Positions 34,484 to 43,267 are shown, numbered from the stretch's first letter. The stretch is DNA of 64,000 nt from Pseudooceanicola spongiae (GCF_014899185.1 NZ_CP045201.1:2588501-2652500); one strand, 5' to 3'. Notes: generated from the letters alone by a model not told the origin. Translations and numbers: made by a program.

Positions 34484-35941
34484 CTAGTGCCAGTCGCGAC
34501 AGAGGTATTTCATCTCCATGAATTCCTCCATCCCCCGACGAGCGCCTTCGCGTCCCAGACCGGATTGCTTCATCCCGCCAAAGGGGATCGGCGCGCCCGT
34601 GACCTTGGTGCGGTTGACCGCAACCATCCCGAAGGTCAGCGCCCGCGACACCCGGTAGATCCGGCGTGGATCGAGGCTGTGCACATAGGCGACCAGCCCG
34701 TATTCGGTGGCATTGGCACGGGCAACAACCTCATCCTCGGTATCAAACGGCGTCAGCGCAGCGACCGGACCAAAGGTTTCCTCGCTCATGATCAGCGCGT
34801 TGTCCGGCACGTCCTTCAGAACTGTCGGCGCATAGAACAGCGGCCCTTCGGGCAGACGCTTGCCACCACAGACCAGCTTGGCGCCCTTGTCGACCGCGTC
34901 GCTGACGTGCTCTTCCTGCTTGGCGACGGCCCGTTCGTTCATCAGCGGACCAATGTCGGGATCGTCGAGGCCGCGCCCGACGGTCAGCGCCTTCGCCGCT
35001 TTCGTAAAGCGCTCGCAAAAGGCATCGTAGATCTCGCGCTCGACGTAAATCCGGTTGGCTCCGAGGCAATCCTGCCCGGAAGTCGCGAACTTGGCCTTCA
35101 TCGTCTCCTGCACGGCGTGATCCAGATCGGCGTCCTTGAAGACGATCACCGGGGCATGGCCACCCAGCTCCAGCACCAGCCGTTTCACCGTGTCAGCGGA
35201 CTGACGGTAGAGCAGCCGCCCGATCTCGGTCGAGCCGGTGAAGGACAAGGCGCGCACGCGAGGGTCTTTCGTCCAGGGCTCGACAATCGTCGGAGCGATG
35301 CCGGTCACCACGTTGAACACACCTGCAGGCAGACCCGCGCGCTCGCCCAGTTCAGCCAGCGCCAGCGCGGAAAAGGGGGTCTCGGCAGAGGGGTGCGCGA
35401 CCACGGTACAACCTGCGGCAAGCGCGGCGGCGGCCTTGCGCGTCAGCATGCCGGAGGGGAAGTTCCACGGTGTGATCAGGGCAACGACGCCGACGGGCTC
35501 CAGCCACAGCTCGACCTCGGCGTCGGAGAGGTGCGAGGTCACGCCTTCGACGTTGGGGCGCTTGGCCTCCTCGGCGTAGAACTCGACGAAGGACGCGGCA
35601 TAGTCGATCTCGCCCCGCGCCTCAGAAAGGGGTTTGCCCTGCTCCAGCACCATGATGTGCGCCAGATCTTCTTTCGCCGCCATAATCAGGTCGAACCAGC
35701 GGCGCAGAATCGCGCTGCGCTCTTGCGGCAGGGTGCGCGACCAGCTGGCAAAAGCGGTGTCGGCGTGATCCACGGCCTCGGCGGACTGGGCGGCGGACAG
35801 ACAGGCAATCTGACCGATCGCCTCGCCCGTGGCAGGGTCCGTGACGGGCAGGCTCTCGCCCGTGTCGCTGCCGATCCACGCCCCGTTCACATAAGAAGAG
35901 TCGCGCATGAGCAGCTTGTCGGAAATCTCGAAGTCGAACAT
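34484..35941 (-). CDS. NAD(P)-dependent aldehyde dehydrogenase, succinate-semialdehyde-dehydrogenase-like
   Basis: A 485-residue ALDH. Catalytic residues are present: Asn160 (TPWNFP), Glu258 (LELGG) and Cys292 (GQDCLGANR). Overall it resembles GabD (SALALAELGERAGLPAGVFNVVTG). Two departures: the cofactor-binding Lys of the usual VxKP motif is His183 (VAHPSAETP), and the GabD substrate segment with ISNEVAPFGG is replaced by VTGAPIPFGG. It should be a working enzyme, but the substrate may not be succinate semialdehyde. No operon partner; it diverges from the MYG1 gene. Confidence 0.85.
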   Translation of the reverse strand: MFDFEISDKLLMRDSSYVNGAWIGSDTGESLPVTDPATGEAIGQIACLSAAQSAEAVDHADTAFASWSRTLPQERSAILRRWFDLIMAAKEDLAHIMVLEQGKPLSEARGEIDYAASFVEFYAEEAKRPNVEGVTSHLSDAEVELWLEPVGVVALITPWNFPSGMLTRKAAAALAAGCTVVAHPSAETPFSALALAELGERAGLPAGVFNVVTGIAPTIVEPWTKDPRVRALSFTGSTEIGRLLYRQSADTVKRLVLELGGHAPVIVFKDADLDHAVQETMKAKFATSGQDCLGANRIYVEREIYDAFCERFTKAAKALTVGRGLDDPDIGPLMNERAVAKQEEHVSDAVDKGAKLVCGGKRLPEGPLFYAPTVLKDVPDNALIMSEETFGPVAALTPFDTEDEVVARANATEYGLVAYVHSLDPRRIYRVSRALTFGMVAVNRTKVTGAPIPFGGMKQSGLGREGARRGMEEFMEMKYLCRDWH

Positions 35942-36146
35942 TTGATGGTCTCCTTTCGGTTGCAGTGTCGCATGTCTGGCCCGGAATTGGAAATTTGCGG
36001 GGCTGAGGCGGTGGAGAGACCTTTAAAACAAGGCTTTTCACCCGCACCGGATGGAAAGGCAGCCGCTGTGGTTGATCTTTGGGCACGAAGCCCTCTATCT
36101 GCGACCAAACCGGCGATGCATCCGCCCGAAACCGAAAGATATGCGC

Positions 36147-37085
36147 ATGACCACAGACTATCTTGTCACCCACAACGGTGGCTTTCACGCGGATGAGCTG
36201 CTCTCCAGCGTCATCCTGACCCGACTGTTCCCCGAGGCCAAGATCGTGCGCAGCCGCGCGCCCGAATGGATCACTGCCGGCCCGGATCGCGTGGTGTACG
36301 ATGTGGGCGGCAATTACGACGCCGAGGCGCGGATCTTCGACCACCATCAGCGCGAGGCCCCGAAACGCGAAGATGACCAGCCTTTCAGCTCGTTCGGGCT
36401 GGTGTGGAAGCACTTCGGCCACGAGTATCTGGCGGCAAGCGGCGTGCCCGAGGCACATGTCGAGACCGTCCACGCCTCGTTCGACCGTGGCTTCGTGCTG
36501 CCGGTCGATCTGGTGGACAATGGTGCGCTCAGCCCCTCCGTTGCCGGTCCGCTGGCCGGGTTAACCTTGATGGCGCTGCTTGAGACGCTGAAACCCGTGT
36601 TCGACGACACCGATCCGGAGTCCGAGGACCGCGCTTTTCACGCCGCCCTTGGCATCGCGCGCAGCTTTGTCGAGGCCCGCGTCGCCCGAAGCGCCGCGAA
36701 ACTGCGCGCCGAAGGTCTGGCGCAACAGGCGGTCGAGGCGGCAGGCGCCAGCCATATCCTTGAGCTGCCGATGGGCATGCCCTTCCGACCCGCCGTGATC
36801 AAGGCGGGCGCCGATCACCTGCTGTTCGTCGTCACCCCGCGCGGCAAGGATTGGACACTGGGCGGCATCCGCCTGAACGACGAAGGATTTGAGCTGCGCG
36901 CCGATCTGCCGCGCGCCTGGGCCGGGCTGACCGGCGAAGAGCTTGAGCGTGTGTCGGGCGTCGCGGGGGCCACCTTCTGCCACAACGGCTGTTTCATCGC
37001 CGCCGCCAAAAGCCGTGAGGCCGCCATGGCCATGGCTGAGCTCGCCGTCGCGGAACACCTGCGCAATCTGCCCGACGCGGTCTGA
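36147..37085 (+). CDS. MYG1-family (UPF0160) metal-dependent hydrolase
   Basis: A 312-residue protein of the MYG1 family, related to DHH phosphoesterases; eukaryotic MYG1 is an RNA exonuclease, the bacterial role is not settled. N-terminal HNGGFHADE and VYDVGG, then IFDHHQR (DHH-like metal site) are all seen, and the C-terminal GATFCHNGCFIAA block is typical. Two close ATGs (36141, 36147); I use the second, spaced correctly from AAAG. A strong hairpin follows the stop. Confidence 0.88.
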   Translation: MTTDYLVTHNGGFHADELLSSVILTRLFPEAKIVRSRAPEWITAGPDRVVYDVGGNYDAEARIFDHHQREAPKREDDQPFSSFGLVWKHFGHEYLAASGVPEAHVETVHASFDRGFVLPVDLVDNGALSPSVAGPLAGLTLMALLETLKPVFDDTDPESEDRAFHAALGIARSFVEARVARSAAKLRAEGLAQQAVEAAGASHILELPMGMPFRPAVIKAGADHLLFVVTPRGKDWTLGGIRLNDEGFELRADLPRAWAGLTGEELERVSGVAGATFCHNGCFIAAAKSREAAMAMAELAVAEHLRNLPDAV

Positions 37086-37093
37086 ACCGCGCC

Positions 37094-37129
37094 CTGCCCG
37101 CCGTACCCGATCGGGGACACGGCGGGCAG
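37094..37129. terminator. Hairpin between convergent MYG1 and aldo/keto reductase genes
   Basis: Perfect 11-bp inverted repeat CTGCCCGCCGT (37094-37104) and ACGGCGGGCAG (37119-37129) with a 14-bp loop, in the 50-bp gap between convergent stops. T-run is weak, so termination on either strand is inferred. Confidence 0.6.
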
Positions 37130-37135
37130 ATATTG

Positions 37136-38596
37136 TCAGTCGAGCTCGGCTTCGGCCTCGATCTCGACAAGGTAATCCCCCGCCAGACGCGAGATTTCGA
37201 GCAGCGTGTTGGCGGGACGGATCTCTCCGAAATAGCGCCCGTGGATGGCGGAAACGGCCATCGTGTCGTTGATGTCGGCAAGGTAGATCCGCGTGCGGAT
37301 CACATCCTCAGCCCGCCCGCCAAGCGCTGTGATCGCGGCCAGGATCTTGTCGAGCACATAGGTCGTCTGCCCTGCGGCATCGCCCGGTGCGACGATGTGG
37401 TCCTGGCCGTGGGTCGCCGTGGTGCCACTGACAAGGATGCGTTTGCCCTTGCGCACGGCGCGGCTGTAGCCGGCAAGCGGCTCCCACTTGCTACCGGACG
37501 AGACGCGCATGCGCTCAGGACGCGCTGGCATCGGCTGCGGCTCATGCACCGGCGGGATCTTGTCGAGGTGGTCCGAAAGGTCACCCGTCGCGGTCAGGAA
37601 CGGCGGTTTGCGGTATTCGTCGCCGCAATCACCGGGGATCGGCGCGGCGGCGGCAAAGGCCGCGTTCAGCTCGGCATGGTCCTGCGGCGACAGGCCAAAG
37701 TTGAAGACATTGAGGTTATCGCCGCGATGTTCGCTTTCGGTGATGCGCGCGCCGATGATCGTCGCGGCCACAGCGTCATGCTCCAGCACCCAGCGGCTGG
37801 CGACGTTTGAGAGCGAGACGCCGTGGCGTTTGGCGATCCCGTCAGCCGCGCTCAGAATGCCTTGAAACACCTGCCAGCCACCGATGGTGTCGATGAAGCG
37901 CTTGTACTTGGAGCGGCTCCAGTCGGCGATCTCCTGCGGCTCGGGCTGACCCAGCCAGCGCGACGACAGAAAGCCCCCGCAGAGCGTGCCATAGGCCAGC
38001 AACTTGACACCACGGCGCGCGCAAACCTCGCTCAGCGGGCCAGCGGCGCGACGGTCCACCAGCGAAAAGCTGACCTGGTTCGAGACGATGCGGATGCCTT
38101 CCGACAGGGCCAGATCAAGGTGGGCGGCATCAAAATTGGTGACACCGATCGCGCCGATCAGGCCTTCCTGACGCAGTTTCTCGATCTCGATCAGGGCATC
38201 GAGCCAACGCGGGTCCTCAAAGCTCCACCAGTGAAACTGCAGCAGGTCGATACGATCGGTGCGCAGGCGGGTCAGGCGATCCTGAATGCCGGCGCGCACG
38301 ATCTCCGGCGTCATCGGACCGGGCTCGGGGCACCACTTGGTGAAAGCGCGGATCGGGGTGCCGGGGGCAGCACGGCTGGTCAGCTCGCCCGTGATCACCT
38401 CGGCACTGCCGTAATGGTCAGCCATGTCGAAGGTGTCAAACCCGGCGTCGACATAGGCCTGCAGGCGCGTCGCGGCCTCCACGGGGTCGAGCGTCTTGCC
38501 GCCCCGTTCAAGGTCAGCGACCTGCCAGAGGCCGCAGACGAGGCGGCTGATATTCAGACCTTCGGTCAGGTCGATACGATCGGGAACGTCAGGCAT
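37136..38596 (-). CDS. Aldo/keto reductase fused to a RidA-family domain
   Basis: A 486-residue two-domain protein. Residues about 1-340 are an aldo/keto reductase with the tetrad in FDMADHYGSAE (Asp, Tyr), FTKWCPE (Lys) and QFHWW (His). About 355-486 form a RidA (YjgF/enamine-imine deaminase) domain with the conserved Arg in VIRTRIYLADI and PANTLLEISRLAGDYLVEIE. A RidA domain hydrolyses reactive imines, so the fusion suggests a substrate passing through an imine or unstable carbonyl. The start ATG at 38596 overlaps the LivM stop by 8 bp, making it the last gene of the liv operon. Confidence 0.88.
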   Translation of the reverse strand: MPDVPDRIDLTEGLNISRLVCGLWQVADLERGGKTLDPVEAATRLQAYVDAGFDTFDMADHYGSAEVITGELTSRAAPGTPIRAFTKWCPEPGPMTPEIVRAGIQDRLTRLRTDRIDLLQFHWWSFEDPRWLDALIEIEKLRQEGLIGAIGVTNFDAAHLDLALSEGIRIVSNQVSFSLVDRRAAGPLSEVCARRGVKLLAYGTLCGGFLSSRWLGQPEPQEIADWSRSKYKRFIDTIGGWQVFQGILSAADGIAKRHGVSLSNVASRWVLEHDAVAATIIGARITESEHRGDNLNVFNFGLSPQDHAELNAAFAAAAPIPGDCGDEYRKPPFLTATGDLSDHLDKIPPVHEPQPMPARPERMRVSSGSKWEPLAGYSRAVRKGKRILVSGTTATHGQDHIVAPGDAAGQTTYVLDKILAAITALGGRAEDVIRTRIYLADINDTMAVSAIHGRYFGEIRPANTLLEISRLAGDYLVEIEAEAELD

Positions 38597-39581
38597 GATC
38601 AGGTCTTTCTTTCGCAGAAGCTTTGGGGCGGGCATCGCGCAGCAAGTGGCGCGAGACGATGCGCACCTCGCCCAGGATGCCACGCGGGCGGATCAGCAGG
38701 ACCGCGCAGAGCGCGACGCCGATCAGAACGATTTGCAGGGCGGCCGCGCGGGCCTGCTGGTCTGCGGGGAAGACGGAGGACACGACGCTGCCCGACACCG
38801 CCCAGATGCCCCAGACCAGCACCGCGCCCAGAATGGCGCCGCGCATGTTGCCTGAGCCGCCGACGATCAGCATGGCCCAGACCTGAAACGTCAGGATTGG
38901 CAGATAGTTGTCGGGCGCGATGAAGCCGATGAAATGCGCCTGTGCCGCACCACCCAAGCCCATGACGAAGCCGCCGATTGCGAAGGCCTCCAGACGGTAG
39001 CGGACGGGGTTCTTGCCGAGGCCACGGGCGGCCGTCTCATCCTCGCGGATGGCGCGCAGCACGCGGCCCCAAGGCGAGCGGACGAGGCGTTCAAGGACGA
39101 GGTAGACCACCAGCACAAGCACCGCGATGACGGCGAAGTTGGCGAGGCCAAAGGCCAGAGCGTTGCCGGCAAGCGCGCCAAAGGGGCGCGGAATGAAGCC
39201 GATACCGAAGGGTCCGCCGGTCAGCGGCACGAGGTTCAGCATGCAGAGCTGGATCACCACCGCCGCGCCGAAGGTCGCAATGGCGAGGTAGTCCGAGCGC
39301 AGCCGCAGCGTCAGCGCGCCGAGCAGGAAGGTCACGAAGGCGGTGGCCAGCCCTCCGCCGATCCAGCCGACGATAATGGGCAGATCGAAGCCGCCGAACC
39401 GGTCCGCCGTCGCAGGTGTCGTCAGGATGGCCGAGGTATAGGCCCCGACCGCGACGAACCCGGCGATGCCGACGTTGAACAGCCCGGTCTGGCCCCACTG
39501 TACGTTTAGGCCGAGGCAAATGACCGCGTAAGTCAATGCGATGGTGAGGAAAAAGGCTCCGTAAGCGACGAGGTCAAGCAT
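38589..39581 (-). CDS. livM: Branched-chain-type ABC permease (LivM)
   Basis: A 330-residue membrane permease with the LivM signature GLNVQWGQTGLFNVG at the N-terminus, about eight to ten membrane helices, and the cytoplasmic EDETAARGLGKNPVRYRLEAFA segment that contacts the ATPase. Starts at ATG 39581, one base inside the LivH stop (TGATG). Substrate is inferred from neither family nor context; liv-type permeases also carry amides, urea, aromatic acids and others. Confidence 0.92.
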   Translation of the reverse strand: MLDLVAYGAFFLTIALTYAVICLGLNVQWGQTGLFNVGIAGFVAVGAYTSAILTTPATADRFGGFDLPIIVGWIGGGLATAFVTFLLGALTLRLRSDYLAIATFGAAVVIQLCMLNLVPLTGGPFGIGFIPRPFGALAGNALAFGLANFAVIAVLVLVVYLVLERLVRSPWGRVLRAIREDETAARGLGKNPVRYRLEAFAIGGFVMGLGGAAQAHFIGFIAPDNYLPILTFQVWAMLIVGGSGNMRGAILGAVLVWGIWAVSGSVVSSVFPADQQARAAALQIVLIGVALCAVLLIRPRGILGEVRIVSRHLLRDARPKASAKERPDHA

Positions 39582-40492
39582 CAGCGGACCCTCCCGAACA
39601 GCCCTTGCGGGCGCAGCAACAAGACGGCGACGAGGATGACGAAGGACACTGCCGCGCGCCATTCGGCGCCGATTACCTGCACTGTCATCGCCTCGGCCAG
39701 CCCGACGATCAGACCGGCGAGCATGGCGCCCGGGACCGATCCGATGCCACCGAGGATGGCAGCGGCGAACAGCGGCAACAGAAGGTCGTGCCCCATTTGC
39801 GGGCGAATTTGCACCAGCAGACCCGACATGATCCCCGCAAGACAGGCCAGCACGGCGCCCAAAATCCAGACGGTGCGGATCACGGCACGCACGTCGACGC
39901 CGGTGATAGAGGAGAGTTGCGGGTTCTCGGCCACCGCCCGCATGGACCGCCCAGCGGCGCTGCGCGTCAGCATCAGGTGGACCACGACAACCGCGACGGC
40001 GGCCAACACCAGCACCAGTAATTGATCCGGCGTAGCGCGCACGCCCTCGACGATCGGCTTGGAGATCTGCAGCGCCCGCGTGTAGTAGCCGGGCTGCGAA
40101 GTATAGAGAAACTCAAGGAAATTTCTCAGGGCGAGGGCGGCACCAAAGCTCGCCATCACAAGGATGATCACCGCTGAGCCGCGCGCCCTCAACCGCCCGA
40201 ACAGCGCCCAGTCGACCACCAGAGCCAGCAGGGCAGTCATGGCCATGGCGATGACGGCGGCCAGCGGCAGCGACCAGCCGAAGGAGAACGGACCGATTGG
40301 GGTGCTGAGCTGTGGCAGCGCAAACCCGATCAGACCAGAGGCGGTCATGGCGAGGTAGGCGCCCCAGCTCAGCAGCTCTCCGTGGGCGAAATTTGCAAAG
40401 CGCAGAATGGCATAGGTCAGGGTGATGCCGATCGCGCCGAGGCCGATCATCGAGCCTGCGATGAGACCGTCCATGAGGGCTTGCGGGGTCAT
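39581..40492 (-). CDS. livH: Branched-chain-type ABC permease (LivH)
   Basis: A 303-residue permease with the LivH block GLGAIGITLTYAILRFANFAHGE and a late GGIGSVPGAMLAGLIVGLAE. The cytoplasmic loop has SMRAVAENPQLSSITGVDV. It overlaps the LivF stop by 4 bp and LivM by 1 bp. Confidence 0.93.
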   Translation of the reverse strand: MTPQALMDGLIAGSMIGLGAIGITLTYAILRFANFAHGELLSWGAYLAMTASGLIGFALPQLSTPIGPFSFGWSLPLAAVIAMAMTALLALVVDWALFGRLRARGSAVIILVMASFGAALALRNFLEFLYTSQPGYYTRALQISKPIVEGVRATPDQLLVLVLAAVAVVVVHLMLTRSAAGRSMRAVAENPQLSSITGVDVRAVIRTVWILGAVLACLAGIMSGLLVQIRPQMGHDLLLPLFAAAILGGIGSVPGAMLAGLIVGLAEAMTVQVIGAEWRAAVSFVILVAVLLLRPQGLFGRVR

Positions 40493-41223
40493 GCCATCTC
40501 CTTCGGGGTGCCGCCGAGATACAGCTGGCTGACAACAGGATCGCCGAGCAGCTGATCCGCGGGGGCGTCGTGGGCGATGCGACCCTCGACCAGAATGACG
40601 CCGCGGGTGGCAATCTGCAGCCCGGCTTTGACGTTTTGTTCAACAAGAACAGTGGTTACGCCTGCCGCATTGATACGGCGTAGCTGGGCGAAGACCTCCG
40701 CCACGACCTTGGGCGACAGACCGGCGGAGGGCTCGTCCAGGATCAGGACCGAGGGTTCGATGACCAGCGCGCGGGCGACGGCGAGCATCTGACGCTGCCC
40801 TCCCGACAAGGCCCCTGCCCGCGTGCCTGGGCGGGTGCCGAGATCGGGGAACATATCGAGCAGCGCGTCGATGCGGCTGGCCCTGCGGGGACGCTCCAGC
40901 ACCTGCGCGGCAAGCTGCAGGTTTTCGCGTATCGTCATGGTTGCAAAGATATTTTCGGTCTGCGGCACGAAGGCCAGACCATGCGCCAGCTTGCGATGCG
41001 GCGGCACTTCGGTGATGTCCTGCCCCTTGAGCTTGACGCGGCCAGAGTGCACGGGGACCAGACCGGCGATGGTCTTGACCAGAGTCGACTTGCCGGCGCC
41101 GTTGGGGCCGAGAAGGACGAGGAACTCGCCGTCTGCAACCTTCAGATCTACGCCGTTTATGATAGGCATATCAGGCTCATAGCCCGAAATCAGGGCATGT
41201 GTGCTGAGGACGGTCGTGCTCAT
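40489..41223 (-). CDS. livF: Branched-chain-type ABC ATPase (LivF)
   Basis: A 244-residue ATPase. Walker A GPNGAGKST, signature LSGGQRQM, Walker B LILDEPSAGLSP, then LVEQNVKAGLQIATRGVILVEGRI, the usual LivF end. Starts ATG 41223 overlapping LivG (ATGA). A longer in-frame extension upstream is out of frame with any homology and is rejected. Confidence 0.94.
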   Translation of the reverse strand: MSTTVLSTHALISGYEPDMPIINGVDLKVADGEFLVLLGPNGAGKSTLVKTIAGLVPVHSGRVKLKGQDITEVPPHRKLAHGLAFVPQTENIFATMTIRENLQLAAQVLERPRRASRIDALLDMFPDLGTRPGTRAGALSGGQRQMLAVARALVIEPSVLILDEPSAGLSPKVVAEVFAQLRRINAAGVTTVLVEQNVKAGLQIATRGVILVEGRIAHDAPADQLLGDPVVSQLYLGGTPKEMA

Positions 41224-42011
41224 GCGGCGTCTCCCAGATAGGCCTGGATCACGCGGGGGTCGCGGATGACGTCGGAGGGCGCGCCTTGTGCCAATTCGCG
41301 TCCGGCGGCCATGACGAAGACACGGGAACACATGCGCGAGACCATGTCCATGTTGTGCTCGATCAGCAGGATCGCTTTGCCTTGCGCGTTAAGTGCCTGA
41401 ATTCGCTCCATGATCACCTCAAGCAGAGAGGGGTTCACACCGGCGGCGGGTTCGTCCAGCAGCAGGACCGAGGGGTCGGCCATCAGCAGGCGCGCGAGCT
41501 CCAGCAGCTTGCGCTGACCGCCGGAGAGGACGCGGGCCGGTTCACCCTCAAGCCGCGACAGCAGCAGGAAATCCAGCAAATGCCGAGCCTTTTCAACGTT
41601 TTGATGCTCCTCCCGGGCAACGCGGCGGGGCGAAAACCATGTGTGAAAGACCGACTCGCCAGCCTGATCGCGCGCCCCGGTGAGGACGTTTTCCAGCACC
41701 GTCATTTCCGCAAAGGGGCGCGGGATCTGGAAGGTACGGCCCAGACCGGAACCAAGGCGCTGCTCGGGCCGGTCTTTTGTAACGTCTTGACCGTTCAGCA
41801 TAATCTGACCCGACGTCGGCACCAGAGAGCCCGCGAGCATGTTGAACATGGTGGTCTTGCCCGCACCATTCGGACCAATCAGGCCCAGCATCTCGCCCGG
41901 GGCCAGCGCCAGAGAAATACCGTCGACGGCCTTCAACCCCTGAAACTGCATCTGCAGGGCGCGGGCCTCTAGCACCGGGTCGGAATGGGGGTCGGGCTCG
42001 GGTTCGATCAC
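41220..42011 (-). CDS. livG: Branched-chain-type ABC ATPase (LivG)
   Basis: A 263-residue ATPase: Walker A GPNGAGKTT, the LivG-type insert after LGRTFQIPRPFAEMTVLENV, signature LSGGQRKL, Walker B LLLDEPAAGVNP. GTG start at 42011 behind GGGAAAA. It is the first gene of the minus-strand liv operon; three 11-bp direct repeats lie 24 bp ahead of it. Confidence 0.93.
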   Translation of the reverse strand: MIEPEPDPHSDPVLEARALQMQFQGLKAVDGISLALAPGEMLGLIGPNGAGKTTMFNMLAGSLVPTSGQIMLNGQDVTKDRPEQRLGSGLGRTFQIPRPFAEMTVLENVLTGARDQAGESVFHTWFSPRRVAREEHQNVEKARHLLDFLLLSRLEGEPARVLSGGQRKLLELARLLMADPSVLLLDEPAAGVNPSLLEVIMERIQALNAQGKAILLIEHNMDMVSRMCSRVFVMAAGRELAQGAPSDVIRDPRVIQAYLGDAA

Positions 42012-42034
42012 GTCAGTTTTCCCTGTTTTGCGAT

Positions 42035-42067
42035 GTCGGTATCGCGTCGGTATCCCGTCGGTAACCG
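42035..42067. repeat. Three tandem 11-bp repeats in the livG leader
   Basis: GTCGGTATCGC, GTCGGTATCCC and GTCGGTAACCG run head to tail with exact 11-bp spacing (42035, 42046, 42057), all sharing GTCGGTA. They sit 24 bp before the livG GTG, inside the probable 5' leader. One helical turn per unit suggests a protein-binding array on one DNA face, or a repeated RNA element. Confidence 0.8.
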
Positions 42068-42096
42068 GGCGGTGTGATTTTGCCCGTTCGACTTAT

Positions 42097-42112
42097 ATCT
42101 TTGATCAAAGAT
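42097..42112. promoter_or_regulatory. Perfect 16-bp palindrome, probable GntR operator
   Basis: ATCTTTGATCAAAGAT is fully self-complementary and lies in the 160-bp divergent gap between livG and the GntR gene, directly next to the gntR -35 hexamer and overlapping a TATAAG hexamer that could serve the liv operon. Binding by the adjacent FadR-type regulator is inferred. Confidence 0.72.
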
Positions 42113-42114
42113 TA

Positions 42115-42143
42115 TTGACAGAAAAAATAATTTCAAGCACAAT
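42115..42143 (+). promoter_or_regulatory. Sigma70-type promoter of the gntR operon
   Basis: Consensus TTGACA (42115-42120), 17-bp spacer, then CACAAT (42138-42143, 4 of 6). The start of transcription would fall about 22 bp before the ATG. Confidence 0.65.
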
Positions 42144-42171
42144 TTGACCAACAGCATCAACGGAGGGCTGC

Positions 42172-42933
42172 ATGGCCGACCGGCAGATCCCGACTGACCC
42201 GAATTTGAGCAAAGCCGCATCGGTGGCCGGGCTGACAAAAGTTGGCCGCGACTCCCTGCAGGAACGCGTCTATCAGGAGCTGCGACGATCGCTGTTCCAT
42301 GGCGTCTTCGAGGCCGGTCAGGTGATGCGGATGCAAGCGCTGGCCGATACGCTGGACGTGTCGATGATGCCGGTGCGCGAGGCGCTGGCCCGGCTGGTGT
42401 CGGAACAGGCGCTTGAGGTCCTGCCCTCGCGGTCGGTCCGGGTGCCGCTGATCACGCAGGAGCGGCTGAACGATCTGGCCCATGCGCGTTGCCTGATCGA
42501 GGGCGAGCTGGTGCGCATGGCAGTGGCGAACCTGACCCGGGCGGACATCAGGGGCCTGCGCGACCTGACCGAGCAATGCGAGGCGGCTTTCGCCAACCTC
42601 TCGCCCGATCAGGCGGTGCAGACCTCGATGCTGAACCACGATTTTCACTATGCGATCTATGGGGCGGCACGCTCGTCTGTTTTGCTGCCCGTGGCGCAGA
42701 GCCTGTGGCTGCAATCGGGCCCCTATGTGCGCGCGGCGGCGACGATCTATGGCCGCACACCCGGGCTGACGGCAGTGCATCATCACTGGGCGCTGGTCGA
42801 AGCGCTGGACCAGCGGGACGCGGCGGCGGCGGTGACGGCGCTGCATCAGGACATCACGCAGTCGTTCAATCTGATCCGTGCCGATCTGTTGCGCGACGCG
42901 ACAAAGCAAGAAGGGAAGGCTGGCAATGGCTGA
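42172..42933 (+). CDS. GntR-family regulator (FadR/FCD subfamily)
   Basis: A 253-residue regulator: N-terminal winged helix (ERVYQELRRSLFHGVFEAGQ, then LADTLDVSMMPVREALARL, about 30-95) and an all-helical FCD ligand domain with His residues for a metal or acid ligand (LNHDFHYAIYG, VHHHWALVEAL). FCD regulators usually sense organic acids or sugar acids. Divergent from livGFHM and first of a plus-strand operon whose last 8 bp overlap the next start. GGAGGG site ahead of the ATG. Confidence 0.92.
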   Translation: MADRQIPTDPNLSKAASVAGLTKVGRDSLQERVYQELRRSLFHGVFEAGQVMRMQALADTLDVSMMPVREALARLVSEQALEVLPSRSVRVPLITQERLNDLAHARCLIEGELVRMAVANLTRADIRGLRDLTEQCEAAFANLSPDQAVQTSMLNHDFHYAIYGAARSSVLLPVAQSLWLQSGPYVRAAATIYGRTPGLTAVHHHWALVEALDQRDAAAAVTALHQDITQSFNLIRADLLRDATKQEGKAGNG

Positions 42934-43267
42934 AAGAGACGAGGCTTTCGAGCTGTTTGACCTGCGCGTCGAAGTGGTCGCGCCAGACGGTGGGGCGATC
43001 CATTGCGGCGCTGCGGTCGGCGATTACTTCGAGATGCGCGGCGAGATGCTGCATCTGCCGCCGGGTCAGGGGTTTTCGATCTATTCGCTGGCGGCGCTGC
43101 TGCCCCTGCTGCCCGCCAAGCAACGCCCGACCCACCCGAACGACTGGATGAGCACCGACGCCGAAGTCGCCTGCCCCGATCCGCATTGCACCACCCGCTT
43201 TCGCATCACGCGCACCGCCAAGCGCACTTTCCTGCACTCTCAGACAACGGCAGTCCCCCTCCCATGA
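42926..43267 (+). CDS. TIGR04076-like small protein
   Basis: A 113-residue protein resembling the TIGR04076 family, whose function is unknown. Features: LFDLRVEVV, GDYFEMRGEMLHLPPGQGFSIYSLAALLPLLPAKQR, and a small zinc-knuckle-like pair of cysteines CPDPHC. The first 8 bp overlap the GntR gene end and the stop overlaps the reductase start (ATGA), so it is translationally coupled on both sides. Its place in this operon links it to the pathway but the role is open. Confidence 0.72.
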   Translation: MAERDEAFELFDLRVEVVAPDGGAIHCGAAVGDYFEMRGEMLHLPPGQGFSIYSLAALLPLLPAKQRPTHPNDWMSTDAEVACPDPHCTTRFRITRTAKRTFLHSQTTAVPLP

